Assembly (NCBI GenBank): GCA_964443745.1
Contig: CAYUEN010000021.1
Span: 1-31,575, forward strand
Origin: CAYUEN01 sp964443745
Lineage (GTDB): Bacteria; Campylobacterota; Campylobacteria; Campylobacterales; QNZT01
DNA: 31,575 nt
Direction of reading: 5' to 3'
Under the pieces are notes generated by a model, which had not been told where the DNA came from, ran no database searches, and saw only the letters and a list, made by a program, of their open reading frames with translations. This document shows positions 12,252 to 19,914 of the stretch, piece by piece (position 1 is the stretch's first letter; each line of letters starts with the position of its first letter). Position numbers and translations under genes: made by a program.

Positions 12252-12901
12252 AATCGATAACCTCTTCGTCTGACTGTCTCGATCGTGGAGATATTCAGAG
12301 GCTTGTCCATCTTCTGACGAATCTGGTTGATCGCGACTTCAATCACGTTGGGAGTGACAAGCTCGGGCTCTTCCCAGATCGCATCGAGCAGCTGCTCCTT
12401 GGAGACGATTTGATCGCTGTGGCGCGCCAGATGGGTGAGCACTTCGAACGGCTTGCCTTTGAGCTCGATATCCTGCCCTTTATAGGTGATCTTCTCTTCG
12501 TCGGGATCGATGATCAGATCGTCCATCTTGATCACGTTCGTACCGCCGAAGCGAAGTCTCGCTTCGATCCGTGCGATCAGAATATCGAAGTCGAACGGCT
12601 TTTTGATGTAGTCGTCCGCTCCCGCTTTGAGCGCCTTGATTTCGCTCTCTTTGTCGTCTTTCGCCGAAAGCACGACACAGGCGGTACGGGGAGACTTCTG
12701 CTTGATCAGTGTCACGAGATCGACACCGTCGCCATCTGGAAGCATCCAGTCGGTCAAAACCAGATCGTAGTTCCTGATGCCGATATAATACTCCGCATCC
12801 TTGAAGTTTTCGGAGCTGTCCGCTTGATAACCGAACTCCTGCAGCCCCTCGACCAGTGTTCTGTTCAGTGTGATTTCATCTTCGACAATGAGTACCCTCA
12901 T
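12230..12901 (-). CDS. cosR: CosR/HsrA-type OmpR-family response regulator
   Basis: Response regulator of 223 residues. The receiver domain has the acidic pair E7-D8, phospho-acceptor D51 (in LTDWMLPDGDG) and the lysine of DDYIKKP. The winged-helix DNA-binding domain, particularly the stretch from KGKPFEVLTHLARH through TVRRRGYRFCF, closely matches what I recall of Campylobacter CosR and H. pylori HP1043 (HsrA), essential stress regulators usually described as orphans. HP1043 lacks the phospho-acceptor aspartate; here it is present. A GGAAGGA sequence precedes the ATG. The gene has its own probable promoter and overlaps the kinase gene by 22 bp. Confidence 0.93.
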   Translation of the reverse strand: MRVLIVEDEITLNRTLVEGLQEFGYQADSSENFKDAEYYIGIRNYDLVLTDWMLPDGDGVDLVTLIKQKSPRTACVVLSAKDDKESEIKALKAGADDYIKKPFDFDILIARIEARLRFGGTNVIKMDDLIIDPDEEKITYKGQDIELKGKPFEVLTHLARHSDQIVSKEQLLDAIWEEPELVTPNVIEVAINQIRQKMDKPLNISTIETVRRRGYRFCFAKKA

Positions 12902-12934
12902 CTGTTTCCTTCCTTGCGTCTGAAATTTGTCGAA

Positions 12935-12940
12935 AGTATA
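12935..12940 (-). promoter_or_regulatory. Probable extended -10 promoter of the cosR operon
   Basis: On the minus strand TGG-TATACT, an extended -10, lies 33 bp upstream of the cosR ATG. It is preceded by a very AT-rich tract (12950-12980). This suggests that cosR, the kinase, fdxB and ppx can be transcribed separately from plsY-folB. Confidence 0.55.
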
Positions 12941-12980
12941 CCATAAATTTAGCTGAATTTAAAGAACTTTTAAAAAAATT

Positions 12981-13316
12981 TTAAAAATTTCTGAAGCATT
13001 CGACACCGACGGTCCCATTTGGGAGGATTTCCGGTTTGCTCAGCCGAAGTCGAATCGATCGTATCCCTCTGAAATCTCGGGAGATTTTCGCGACGATCTC
13101 TTCGAGCGCCTCTTCCAGAAGCAGATATTCATGACCAAGCAGCATCCGTTCGATCAACGAAGCGACTTTCGCGTAATCAAGATAAGATGTTCCCTCTCTT
13201 TCATACTCGATGACACAATCGACGACGACCGTCTGGGGGGTCATACGCTCTTTTTGGAGCATTCCGATGATCGTCTCGATACGCAGATCTTCGATGACGA
13301 TTTTAAAAAGTCTCAT
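12981..13316 (-). CDS. folB: Dihydroneopterin aldolase
   Basis: Folate pathway enzyme that cleaves 7,8-dihydroneopterin to 6-hydroxymethyl-dihydropterin and glycolaldehyde; 111 residues, close to the family norm. The N-terminal IEDLRIETIIGMLQKER segment matches the family's substrate-binding start, including the glutamate before arginine. The C-terminal LRLSKPEILP carries the catalytic-type lysine. The ATG overlaps the plsY stop as ATGA, so the two are translationally coupled. A 79-bp AT-rich gap separates it from cosR. Confidence 0.88.
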   Translation of the reverse strand: MRLFKIVIEDLRIETIIGMLQKERMTPQTVVVDCVIEYEREGTSYLDYAKVASLIERMLLGHEYLLLEEALEEIVAKISRDFRGIRSIRLRLSKPEILPNGTVGVECFRNF

Positions 13317-13927
13317 ACGATCGCCTTCTCCTCTCCCGTAAAGAGGCGAATAATGTTGTCGGTATGTTTATAGAGTATCAGCACGCCTATAATCACGACG
13401 GGCGCATGCGCGATCTGCGGATAGAGCACAAACGACGCCCCCACCGCACCCAAAACCCCCAGTAGCGAGGAGAGCGAGGAGATTTTGACCGTTTTCGCGG
13501 CGACCACCCAGATCACGATCCCCACAAGAGCGGCGAGCGGTAACATATAGAGCAAAACACCCAGCCCCGTAGCGACCCCTTTGCCACCTTCTCCCATCAG
13601 AAAAATGCTGAAACAGTGGCCGACCACCGCCAGTACAGCGATCGCCCACAGCGTCTCTTCGGGTACGCCCGCGACACTTCCCAGCAGCAGCACCACGACC
13701 CCTTTGAGCGCATCCAGCAAGAGTGTCGCGGCGGCGAGTTTTTTCGCCCTGGAGGGATCTTTCTGTTTCAATACGCGCAGCACGTTCGTCGCACCGATAT
13801 TGCCGCTTCCCTCCTTTTTGATATCCACGCCGGCAAAATACTTGGCGATGATCAGACCGAAGGGGATACTCCCCACGAGATAGGCGAGAATATAAAACTG
13901 TACGTTGGTATTGGAGAGCATATCCAT
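13313..13927 (-). CDS. plsY: Acyl-phosphate:glycerol-3-phosphate acyltransferase PlsY
   Basis: Inner-membrane enzyme that makes lysophosphatidic acid from acyl-phosphate, the first acylation step in phospholipid synthesis; 204 residues and strongly hydrophobic with several membrane helices. Family motifs are present: GSIPFG near residue 19, EGSGNIGATNVLR (acyl-phosphate/G3P site), LDALKG, GHCFSIF...GEGGKGVAT and HTDNI near the C-terminus. The first ATG (13927) has AAGG 8 nt upstream. It diverges from nadA and heads a plsY-folB unit. Confidence 0.93.
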   Translation of the reverse strand: MDMLSNTNVQFYILAYLVGSIPFGLIIAKYFAGVDIKKEGSGNIGATNVLRVLKQKDPSRAKKLAAATLLLDALKGVVVLLLGSVAGVPEETLWAIAVLAVVGHCFSIFLMGEGGKGVATGLGVLLYMLPLAALVGIVIWVVAAKTVKISSLSSLLGVLGAVGASFVLYPQIAHAPVVIIGVLILYKHTDNIIRLFTGEEKAIV

Positions 13928-13945
13928 AGGGGCTGCCTTTCAGAT

Positions 13946-13973
13946 TTGATAACTCAGTGTGAGATGGTATAAT
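13946..13973 (+). promoter_or_regulatory. nadA promoter
   Basis: TTGATA (13946-13951), a 16-bp spacer and TATAAT (13968-13973) preceded by TGG form the best promoter in the window, 30 bp upstream of the nadA ATG. The -10 sits in the near-palindrome GGTATAATACC (13966-13976), so the opposite strand reads TATTAT and might serve plsY. Confidence 0.65.
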
Positions 13974-14003
13974 ACCCAAAAAGAGATTGAAAAGGTTTGA
14001 AAG

Positions 14004-14996
14004 ATGGACACCTCTACGATGAAAAAAGAGATCGAAGCTCTCAAAAACGAGCTCGATGTCACGATCGTCGCCCACTACTACCAAAAAGACGACGTCTTCG
14101 AAATGGCCGACTATAGCGGAGACAGTTTGCAATTGGCCCAGATGGCGGTGGAAGACCCCAACCCCGTCCTCATCTTCTGCGGCGTCGGTTTTATGGGCGA
14201 AAGCGTGAAAATCCTCTCTCCCCAAAAGCGGGTATTGATGCCCAGAGCGGCCTGCTGTGCGATGGCGAGAATGATCGACGGAGCCCACTACGACGCGGAC
14301 TTAAAAACGCTCGAAAAAGAGGGCATCGACCCTAAGGATCTGCTTCCCATTACCTATATCAACTCCTCCGCCGAAGTGAAGGCGAAGGTGGGAGAGATGG
14401 GTGGCATGGTCTGCACCAGTTCCAACGCCAGAAAGATCATCGAAAAAGGGCTCGAAAGCGGCAAGAAGATCTTTTTCGTTCCCGACCACTGCCTGGGACA
14501 GAACGTCGCACGGATGATGGGGCTTCGTTCCTGTATCGTCGGCGACGGCAGCGATCCCAAAGAGGCGGACATCATCTGCTACAACGGTTTTTGTTCGGTT
14601 CACCAGCTTTTCGAAGTGGAGGATATCGAGTTCTATCGTGAACGCTATCCCGGCATCAAGATTGTCACCCATCCCGAATGCAAACCGGAAGTCTGCGCGG
14701 CAAGCGATTTCGTCGGCTCCACCAGCCAGATCATCAAATACATCAAAGAGCTTCCCGCCGAACAGAAAGTGGCGGTAGGGACCGAATTCAACCTGGTAAA
14801 CCGCCTCCGAAAAGAGAATACCTACGTTCTCTCCTCCACCAAACCCGAATGCCCGACGATGAACGAAACGACGCTCGAAGATCTCCACCGTACGCTTCTT
14901 TCGATCAAAAAAGGGGATTTCGCCAACGAAATCGAAGTCAAACCCGAAGTGATCAAATGGGCGCGCGTAGCGCTCGAAAGGATGTTCGCGTCATGA
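14004..14996 (+). CDS. nadA: Quinolinate synthase
   Basis: [4Fe-4S] enzyme that condenses iminoaspartate with dihydroxyacetone phosphate to quinolinate in de novo NAD synthesis; 330 residues. The three cluster-ligand positions are recognisable: C84/C85 in RAACCAMARM, C197 in NGFCSVH and C283 in KPECPTMN. HYYQ near residue 24 and DYSGDS near 37 match the substrate pocket. AAAGG lies 8 nt upstream of the ATG. The TGA stop overlaps the nadC ATG (ATGA). No nadB is in the window, so iminoaspartate must come from elsewhere. Confidence 0.95.
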   Translation: MDTSTMKKEIEALKNELDVTIVAHYYQKDDVFEMADYSGDSLQLAQMAVEDPNPVLIFCGVGFMGESVKILSPQKRVLMPRAACCAMARMIDGAHYDADLKTLEKEGIDPKDLLPITYINSSAEVKAKVGEMGGMVCTSSNARKIIEKGLESGKKIFFVPDHCLGQNVARMMGLRSCIVGDGSDPKEADIICYNGFCSVHQLFEVEDIEFYRERYPGIKIVTHPECKPEVCAASDFVGSTSQIIKYIKELPAEQKVAVGTEFNLVNRLRKENTYVLSSTKPECPTMNETTLEDLHRTLLSIKKGDFANEIEVKPEVIKWARVALERMFAS

Positions 14997-15814
14997 GAAT
15001 CAAGGAGACTGTCAGAGAGGCGATCTTGGAAGATATCGGACGGGGTGATCTTTTTTCCCTCGTTAGCGACAGGCGGCCGGTTGAGGCGAAGATCGTCGCC
15101 AAAGAGGCGGGGGTCTTCGCCGGCAAAATCTACGTCCGGGAACTGGGGGAGATGGAGCATCTGGAGATCGAATTTCTCGTCGACGACGGAATGAAGATCG
15201 AAAAGGGAGAGGTGTTGGCCTATGTGAGAGGAGAAGTCAACCGGGTACTGATGTACGAGCGGATCATTCTCAACCTGCTGCAGCACTGCAGTGGAATCGC
15301 GACCAACACCGCCCGTTTCGTCGAACTCCTCAAAGAATACGACGTCAAACTTCTGGATACGAGAAAGACGCGTCCGGGACTGCGGATCATGGAGAAATAC
15401 GCCGTCCGCTGCGGGGGAGGCACCAACCACCGCCTCGGACTCGACGACTGCCTGATGCTCAAAGACACCCATCTGGCGACGATCGACGATCTGGCACACT
15501 ACATCCGTATCGCACGAAAAAGGATCCCCTATACCGCCAAGATCGAAATCGAATGCGAAAACCTCGAAAAAGCGAAAGAGGCGATGGACGCCGGTGCCGA
15601 TTTGATCATGTGCGACAACATGGGAGTCGAACAGGTGCGCGAAGTGGTCGCCTGGCGGGATCGAAACTACCCGCATGTACTGCTCGAAGCCAGCGGCAAC
15701 ATCACGATGGAAAACATCGTCGAATACGCGAAAACGGGCGTGGACGCGATCAGCAGCGGAAGCCTGATTCACAAAGCCGTCTGGCTTGATTTTTCGATGC
15801 GTATCGAAGCGTAA
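14993..15814 (+). CDS. nadC: Nicotinate-nucleotide pyrophosphorylase (carboxylating)
   Basis: Converts quinolinate and PRPP to nicotinate mononucleotide, the step after NadA; 273 residues. The family signature LDTRKTRPGLR followed by EKYAVRCGGGTNHR is intact, along with the IEIECEN and LLEASGNI strands of the barrel and the ISSGSLIH segment near the C-terminus. The ATG at 14993 overlaps the nadA stop by 4 bp, consistent with coupled expression. An in-frame upstream extension (to 14678) lies inside nadA and was rejected. Confidence 0.95.
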   Translation: MRIKETVREAILEDIGRGDLFSLVSDRRPVEAKIVAKEAGVFAGKIYVRELGEMEHLEIEFLVDDGMKIEKGEVLAYVRGEVNRVLMYERIILNLLQHCSGIATNTARFVELLKEYDVKLLDTRKTRPGLRIMEKYAVRCGGGTNHRLGLDDCLMLKDTHLATIDDLAHYIRIARKRIPYTAKIEIECENLEKAKEAMDAGADLIMCDNMGVEQVREVVAWRDRNYPHVLLEASGNITMENIVEYAKTGVDAISSGSLIHKAVWLDFSMRIEA

Positions 15815-15835
15815 CGCCGATTCCGGGAGGTCCGA

Positions 15836-16897
15836 ATGGCCGACGATATGGAGAAGACCGAAGAGCCGACCCCCAAGAAGATCGAAGACGCCAAAAAAGA
15901 GGGAAACGTCCCGCGAAGCCAGGATGTCAGCAGTTTCGTCACCCTTTTCGTCGCGGTCGGTGCCGTCTTCGCACTGCTGGCGTTCATCAACTACCGTCTG
16001 GAGACGCTCTATCGCTACTATCAGCAATTTATCGGCGTCGAACTGACCAAAAACCTCGTTTTCGAAATCTCTCTCCACTCTCTTATGGAGCTTTTGATCA
16101 TGATCGTCCCGCTCGCCACGATCGTCGCGATCTCCGGCCTGCTCGCCGGCGTGATGCAGTTTGGCTTCATCTTCACGACCAAGCCGCTCACCCCCGACCT
16201 GAAAAAGATCGACCCGATCAAAGGGTTGGGAAAACTCTTTTCGATCAAAAAGCTCATCGAAGGTTTGAAAATCACCCTCAAGGTCACGATCGTCTTCGTC
16301 GTCGCCTTCTATTTTCTGATCGCCTTCACCAAGGAGCTCACTTCGGTGATCAACGCCCCGCTGCTGGGACAGATGATCTGGCTTCGCGACAAGATCGTCA
16401 TACTGGTGGCGATCATGCTGATTCTCTTTTTCGTGCTGGCCGTCATCGACCTACTGATCGTGCGGTTTCAGTATTTCAAAGATCTTCGAATGAGCAAACA
16501 GGAGATCAAGGACGAATACAAACAGATGGAGGGAGATCCGATGGTCAAATCACGGATCAAAAAGTTGCAGATGGAGCTGGCCCAAAAGCGGATGATGAGC
16601 GAAATTCCGACCGCCGACGTGGTCATCACCAATCCGACCCACTACGCCGTCGCGCTGCGTTACGACAAGAGCAGGGAAGCCGCCCCCAGAGTCGTCGCCA
16701 AAGGGGTCGACCATCTCGCGCTCAAAATCAAAGAGATCGCCAGAAAACATATGATCCAGATCGTCGAAAACCCTCCCCTGGCACGCGAACTCTACAAAGC
16801 GTGCGATCTGGAAGAGCAGATTCCCCAGACACTTTACAAGGCGGTGGCGGAGGTATTGGCGTTCGTCTACAGAAGCAGGGAGAAACATTCGTCATAA
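15836..16897 (+). CDS. flhB: Flagellar export apparatus protein FlhB
   Basis: Inner-membrane component of the flagellar type III export gate and its substrate-specificity switch; 353 residues. It opens with the family start EKTEEPTPKKIEDAKKEGNVPRS, has four hydrophobic segments between about residues 30 and 215, and a cytosolic domain with the self-cleavage motif N266-P-T-H269. This favours true FlhB over a type III secretion paralogue, although no other flagellar gene is nearby. GGAGG lies 5 nt before the ATG. The gene follows nadC by 21 bp. Confidence 0.93.
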   Translation: MADDMEKTEEPTPKKIEDAKKEGNVPRSQDVSSFVTLFVAVGAVFALLAFINYRLETLYRYYQQFIGVELTKNLVFEISLHSLMELLIMIVPLATIVAISGLLAGVMQFGFIFTTKPLTPDLKKIDPIKGLGKLFSIKKLIEGLKITLKVTIVFVVAFYFLIAFTKELTSVINAPLLGQMIWLRDKIVILVAIMLILFFVLAVIDLLIVRFQYFKDLRMSKQEIKDEYKQMEGDPMVKSRIKKLQMELAQKRMMSEIPTADVVITNPTHYAVALRYDKSREAAPRVVAKGVDHLALKIKEIARKHMIQIVENPPLARELYKACDLEEQIPQTLYKAVAEVLAFVYRSREKHSS

Positions 16898-16917
16898 GGC
16901 TCTTAGTAAAAAGAGGT

Positions 16918-16923
16918 TAGAAT
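16918..16923 (+). promoter_or_regulatory. Probable -10 element upstream of the nrnA-like gene
   Basis: TAGAAT in the context AGGTTAGAATATCC, 28 bp upstream of the GTG start, in the 54-bp gap after flhB. No clear -35. It may begin the long unit running to rimP and beyond. Confidence 0.4.
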
Positions 16924-16951
16924 ATCCTACTTTCATATCGAATGGAGCAGC

Positions 16952-17887
16952 GTGTACAAACAAGCATGGGATTTGATCAAAAAGAGCCGCCATATTCTTC
17001 TGGCGACCCATATCCATCCCGACGGGGACACCCTCGGATCGGCCGTCGCACTCTACGAAGCGTTGCGCAAAATCGGGATCAAAGCGACCCTTTTCAACGC
17101 CGATGCCGCCATTCCTTCCAAATACGACTATCTTTCGGCCTACCGAAAAATCCGATCCGCATTGCCCGAACGGTTCGATCTGGTCATCGCCAGTGACAGC
17201 AGCAGTTTCGACCGCCTGGGGCTAAAAAGCAAACCCGCACCTCTGATCAACATCGACCATCACAAAAGCAACGGTCGATACGGCGATATTAATCTGATCC
17301 GGCCCGAATTCTCCAGCGCCTCACTCGTCGTCCTGGAGATGCTGGAGTACGAAGAGATTCGCATCGACCGCCCTATCGCAAACGCGATCTATACCGGACT
17401 GGCGGAAGATACCGGTTTTTTCAGCTATGAAAACGTCAACGAACACGCCTTCATCAGTGCCACCAAGCTGGTCGGTTACGGAGCCGATCCCGCGATGGTT
17501 GGGTACAACCTCAAAGAACGCAATCCCCTCTCCAAACTCCGTCTGAGCGCGCTGGTGATCGACCGTCTCGAACTTCACAGAAACGCCACGATTGCCTCCG
17601 CGACGATCACGCAGGAGATGTTCCGCCAAACCGGCGCCGACAGAAACGAAAGCGACCATCTGGCCAACCTGCTACGCTCTCTGGCGACGGTGGATCTGGC
17701 AATCTTGCTGATCGAAGAAGAGGATGGCACCTACAAGGTCTCTCTGCGCTCGAAAGGGGCGATCGACGTCTCGAAAATCGCACTCGCTTTCGGAGGAGGC
17801 GGACATCGTAACGCCGCCGGCTTCGAAACGTCCGAACACGATCCGAAAAGAGTGCTGCGAGAGATCCTTGGGAAGGTAGAAGCATGA
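16952..17887 (+). CDS. DHH/DHHA1 phosphoesterase, NrnA-like
   Basis: Predicted manganese-dependent phosphoesterase that degrades nanoRNA and/or 3'-phosphoadenosine 5'-phosphate, cytosolic, 311 residues. The DHH domain has HPDGDTLGS near residue 22, a metal-site aspartate in IASDSSS and the D102-H-H motif. The DHHA1 domain ends with GGGGHRNAAGF (281-291), which binds the substrate's terminal base and phosphate. The start is GTG 16952 with GGAG four bases upstream; the spacing is short, but no better start exists. The stop overlaps the next gene's ATG (ATGA). NrnA is the closest named family; exact substrate preference is inferred. Confidence 0.88.
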   Translation: MYKQAWDLIKKSRHILLATHIHPDGDTLGSAVALYEALRKIGIKATLFNADAAIPSKYDYLSAYRKIRSALPERFDLVIASDSSSFDRLGLKSKPAPLINIDHHKSNGRYGDINLIRPEFSSASLVVLEMLEYEEIRIDRPIANAIYTGLAEDTGFFSYENVNEHAFISATKLVGYGADPAMVGYNLKERNPLSKLRLSALVIDRLELHRNATIASATITQEMFRQTGADRNESDHLANLLRSLATVDLAILLIEEEDGTYKVSLRSKGAIDVSKIALAFGGGGHRNAAGFETSEHDPKRVLREILGKVEA

Positions 17888-19266
17888 GGCGACTTCACAG
17901 AAGAGGCGGACTGGTCGGATCGCTGCTGGTCTGGCTGTTTCTGATCAGCGCCGGATACGGCCTCTACGCGCTTTTGCAGACACCCGCATTCGAAAAGAAT
18001 CCACCCGAAATCCTGCTGGTCAAAGAGCGATACTGGAATCCCTCCCGCCCCTTCACGCTTCATCTCAAAGACGAAAGCGGCATCAAAAAGGTGGTCGCCT
18101 ACCTCAGCGACGGCACCCAAACCCGAAAAATCATCGACAAAAGCTATGCGAGCGGACCGAAGGATCTTGATTTGAATATCACTTTCCCCAAAATCGGCCT
18201 CTCCACGAAAAACCACCTGCTCAAACTCACCGTCAAAGCGACCGACGCCAGCAGATGGCACTGGCTGATGGGCAACGAAGCCAAAGCGCAATCGATTCTT
18301 CACATCGACGAAGTCAAACCCGACCTCTTCGCGATGATTACCTCCTACGGCATCACGAAAGGGGGAAGCGCTCTGGCGATTTTCAAAGCCGAAGACCCCA
18401 ATCTCAAAGAGGTAGTCGTCAAAACCAACTTCGGCAAACGTTTCAAGCCGGTACCGTTTTACAAAAAAGGCTATTACGCCGTATTGGTCGCATGGCCTCT
18501 GACCGAAAAACGGTTTCGAGCTTGGATAGAGGCGGAGGATAGAGCCGGCAACAAATCGAAGGCCAAATTGAGTTTCTTTCTCAAAAACCGTTCCTATCGC
18601 ACCTCCTATCTGGAAGCGAAAGAGCGTTTTATCAACGGCAAAATCGCCGATCTGGCGGAAGACCGCCTCGATGAGACGAAAAACCTCACCCCCATACAGA
18701 AATTGAAATTCGTCAATGAAACCTACAGAGGCGAAAACGACGCCCTCATCGCCGAAGTCACATCCAGAATAGACACCAACACGCTCACTTCGTTCGATAT
18801 CACCCCCTTCTATCCGCTCAAAAACGGAAAAGTGGTCGGAAGCTTCGGAGACCACCGTTTCTACTACTACAAAGAAAAAGACAACGTCGTCTCCGAATCC
18901 TACCATTTGGGAATCGATTTCGCGAGTGTTCGACAAGATACGCTGTATGCGAGCAATCCCGGTGTCGTCGTCTTCGCCGGATACAACGGCATCTACGGCA
19001 ACTGTCTGATTCTCTATCACGGACTCGGCCTCTACTCGCTCTACGCCCACTGTTCGAGTCTGCTCGTACAAAAGGGGGATATCGTCAAAAAAGGCGACGT
19101 GATCGGCAAGACCGGAGCGACCGGCCTGGCCCTCGGAGACCACCTTCATTTTAGCATACTCGTCCAGGGGATCTTCGTGCGTCCGGCCGAATGGATGGAC
19201 AGCCAGTGGATCAAGGTCAACGTCAAAGACGTCATCGACAACGCCATCAAAATGATCAACAAATAA
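17884..19266 (+). CDS. M23 family peptidoglycan metallopeptidase
   Basis: Predicted periplasmic zinc endopeptidase that trims peptidoglycan cross-links; 460 residues. An N-terminal anchor or signal (basic MRRLHRR, hydrophobic helix at about 9-31) is followed by a beta-rich region to about residue 320. The LytM/M23 domain has all metal and catalytic residues: H341 and D345 (HLGID), H389 (YAH) and H420-L-H422. It therefore looks enzymatically active rather than a degenerate LytM activator. Its neighbours minC and lpxC fit an envelope and division role. Helicobacter and Campylobacter use M23 peptidases to set helical cell shape, but assignment to a named Csd or Pgp protein cannot be made by eye. 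Confidence 0.9.
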   Translation: MRRLHRRGGLVGSLLVWLFLISAGYGLYALLQTPAFEKNPPEILLVKERYWNPSRPFTLHLKDESGIKKVVAYLSDGTQTRKIIDKSYASGPKDLDLNITFPKIGLSTKNHLLKLTVKATDASRWHWLMGNEAKAQSILHIDEVKPDLFAMITSYGITKGGSALAIFKAEDPNLKEVVVKTNFGKRFKPVPFYKKGYYAVLVAWPLTEKRFRAWIEAEDRAGNKSKAKLSFFLKNRSYRTSYLEAKERFINGKIADLAEDRLDETKNLTPIQKLKFVNETYRGENDALIAEVTSRIDTNTLTSFDITPFYPLKNGKVVGSFGDHRFYYYKEKDNVVSESYHLGIDFASVRQDTLYASNPGVVVFAGYNGIYGNCLILYHGLGLYSLYAHCSSLLVQKGDIVKKGDVIGKTGATGLALGDHLHFSILVQGIFVRPAEWMDSQWIKVNVKDVIDNAIKMINK

Positions 19267-19275
19267 AGAGGTGTC

Positions 19276-19914
19276 ATGAAAGCGAAACAGAAAAATCTGC
19301 GAATTTTCGAGATCGAGATCGAAAACGAAACCGACTTTTTCGCCTATATGGAGAAAAATCTCGTACTGCTGCGGGAGTATCTGCTGATGGTCGGCGGAAA
19401 CCTCACACCCGCCATTCTCGACTTCTTTCGGGAACATCGGATATGCTATATCGAATCTGAAAAATGCAATGTAAAAAGCTTTTCTAAGACGAATGTCGGA
19501 AAAGAACGTGGTATAATAGAGCAGAAAACGGAGCGTACCGACGAACAGACAAACGCTCCCACTCAACCGGTAATTCCGGATAGAGAGACGAAAGAGGAAG
19601 AGACCCGGTCGCACCCGGACACGCTGATTTTAGACCGTACGGTCCGCTCCGGCGAAGAGATCGTGACCGAAGGCGGTGTCACGATATTCGGCCGTCTCAA
19701 CAGCGGTGCCAAGGTAATTGCCGGAGGCACGGTAGAAATTTATGGTGACGTGGACGGAATGGTGCAGTGTGATGGAGAATATATGGTCGTCGGAAATTTG
19801 GGACGAGGCCATATCATCTTCAACGGAGATATTCTTGAAACCGAGATGTTCGATGGAAAAATGAAAAAGATACTCAGAAAAGGCGAAACGACCGTGATAA
19901 AGGACCTCTTTTGA
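19276..19914 (+). CDS. minC: Septum site-determining protein MinC
   Basis: FtsZ-assembly inhibitor that keeps division at midcell; 212 residues. The C-terminal half (about 116-212) is a clear MinC_C beta-helix: LDRTVRSGEEI, then VTIFGRLNSGAKVIAGGTVEIYG and VVGNLGRGHIIFNGDI. The N-terminal part (1-65) is short and divergent but plausibly the FtsZ-binding domain. The linker (about 66-115) is low complexity, rich in K, E and T, and AT-rich at DNA level. AGAGG lies upstream of ATG 19276. No minD or minE is adjacent, which agrees with my memory of a separate minC in this phylum. Confidence 0.85.
   Translation: MKAKQKNLRIFEIEIENETDFFAYMEKNLVLLREYLLMVGGNLTPAILDFFREHRICYIESEKCNVKSFSKTNVGKERGIIEQKTERTDEQTNAPTQPVIPDRETKEEETRSHPDTLILDRTVRSGEEIVTEGGVTIFGRLNSGAKVIAGGTVEIYGDVDGMVQCDGEYMVVGNLGRGHIIFNGDILETEMFDGKMKKILRKGETTVIKDLF
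19509..19517 (+). promoter_or_regulatory. Candidate internal promoter in minC
   Basis: TGG-TATAAT, a perfect extended -10, lies in the AT-rich linker region of minC, 394 bp upstream of the lpxC start. It could drive lpxC and downstream genes independently. Confidence 0.35.

Noticed and set aside
17731..19614. 627-codon minus-strand open frame opposite the M23 peptidase and minC
   Set aside because: It covers parts of three well-supported plus-strand genes and its composition (F, D, V, H, R rich) marks it as an antisense shadow.
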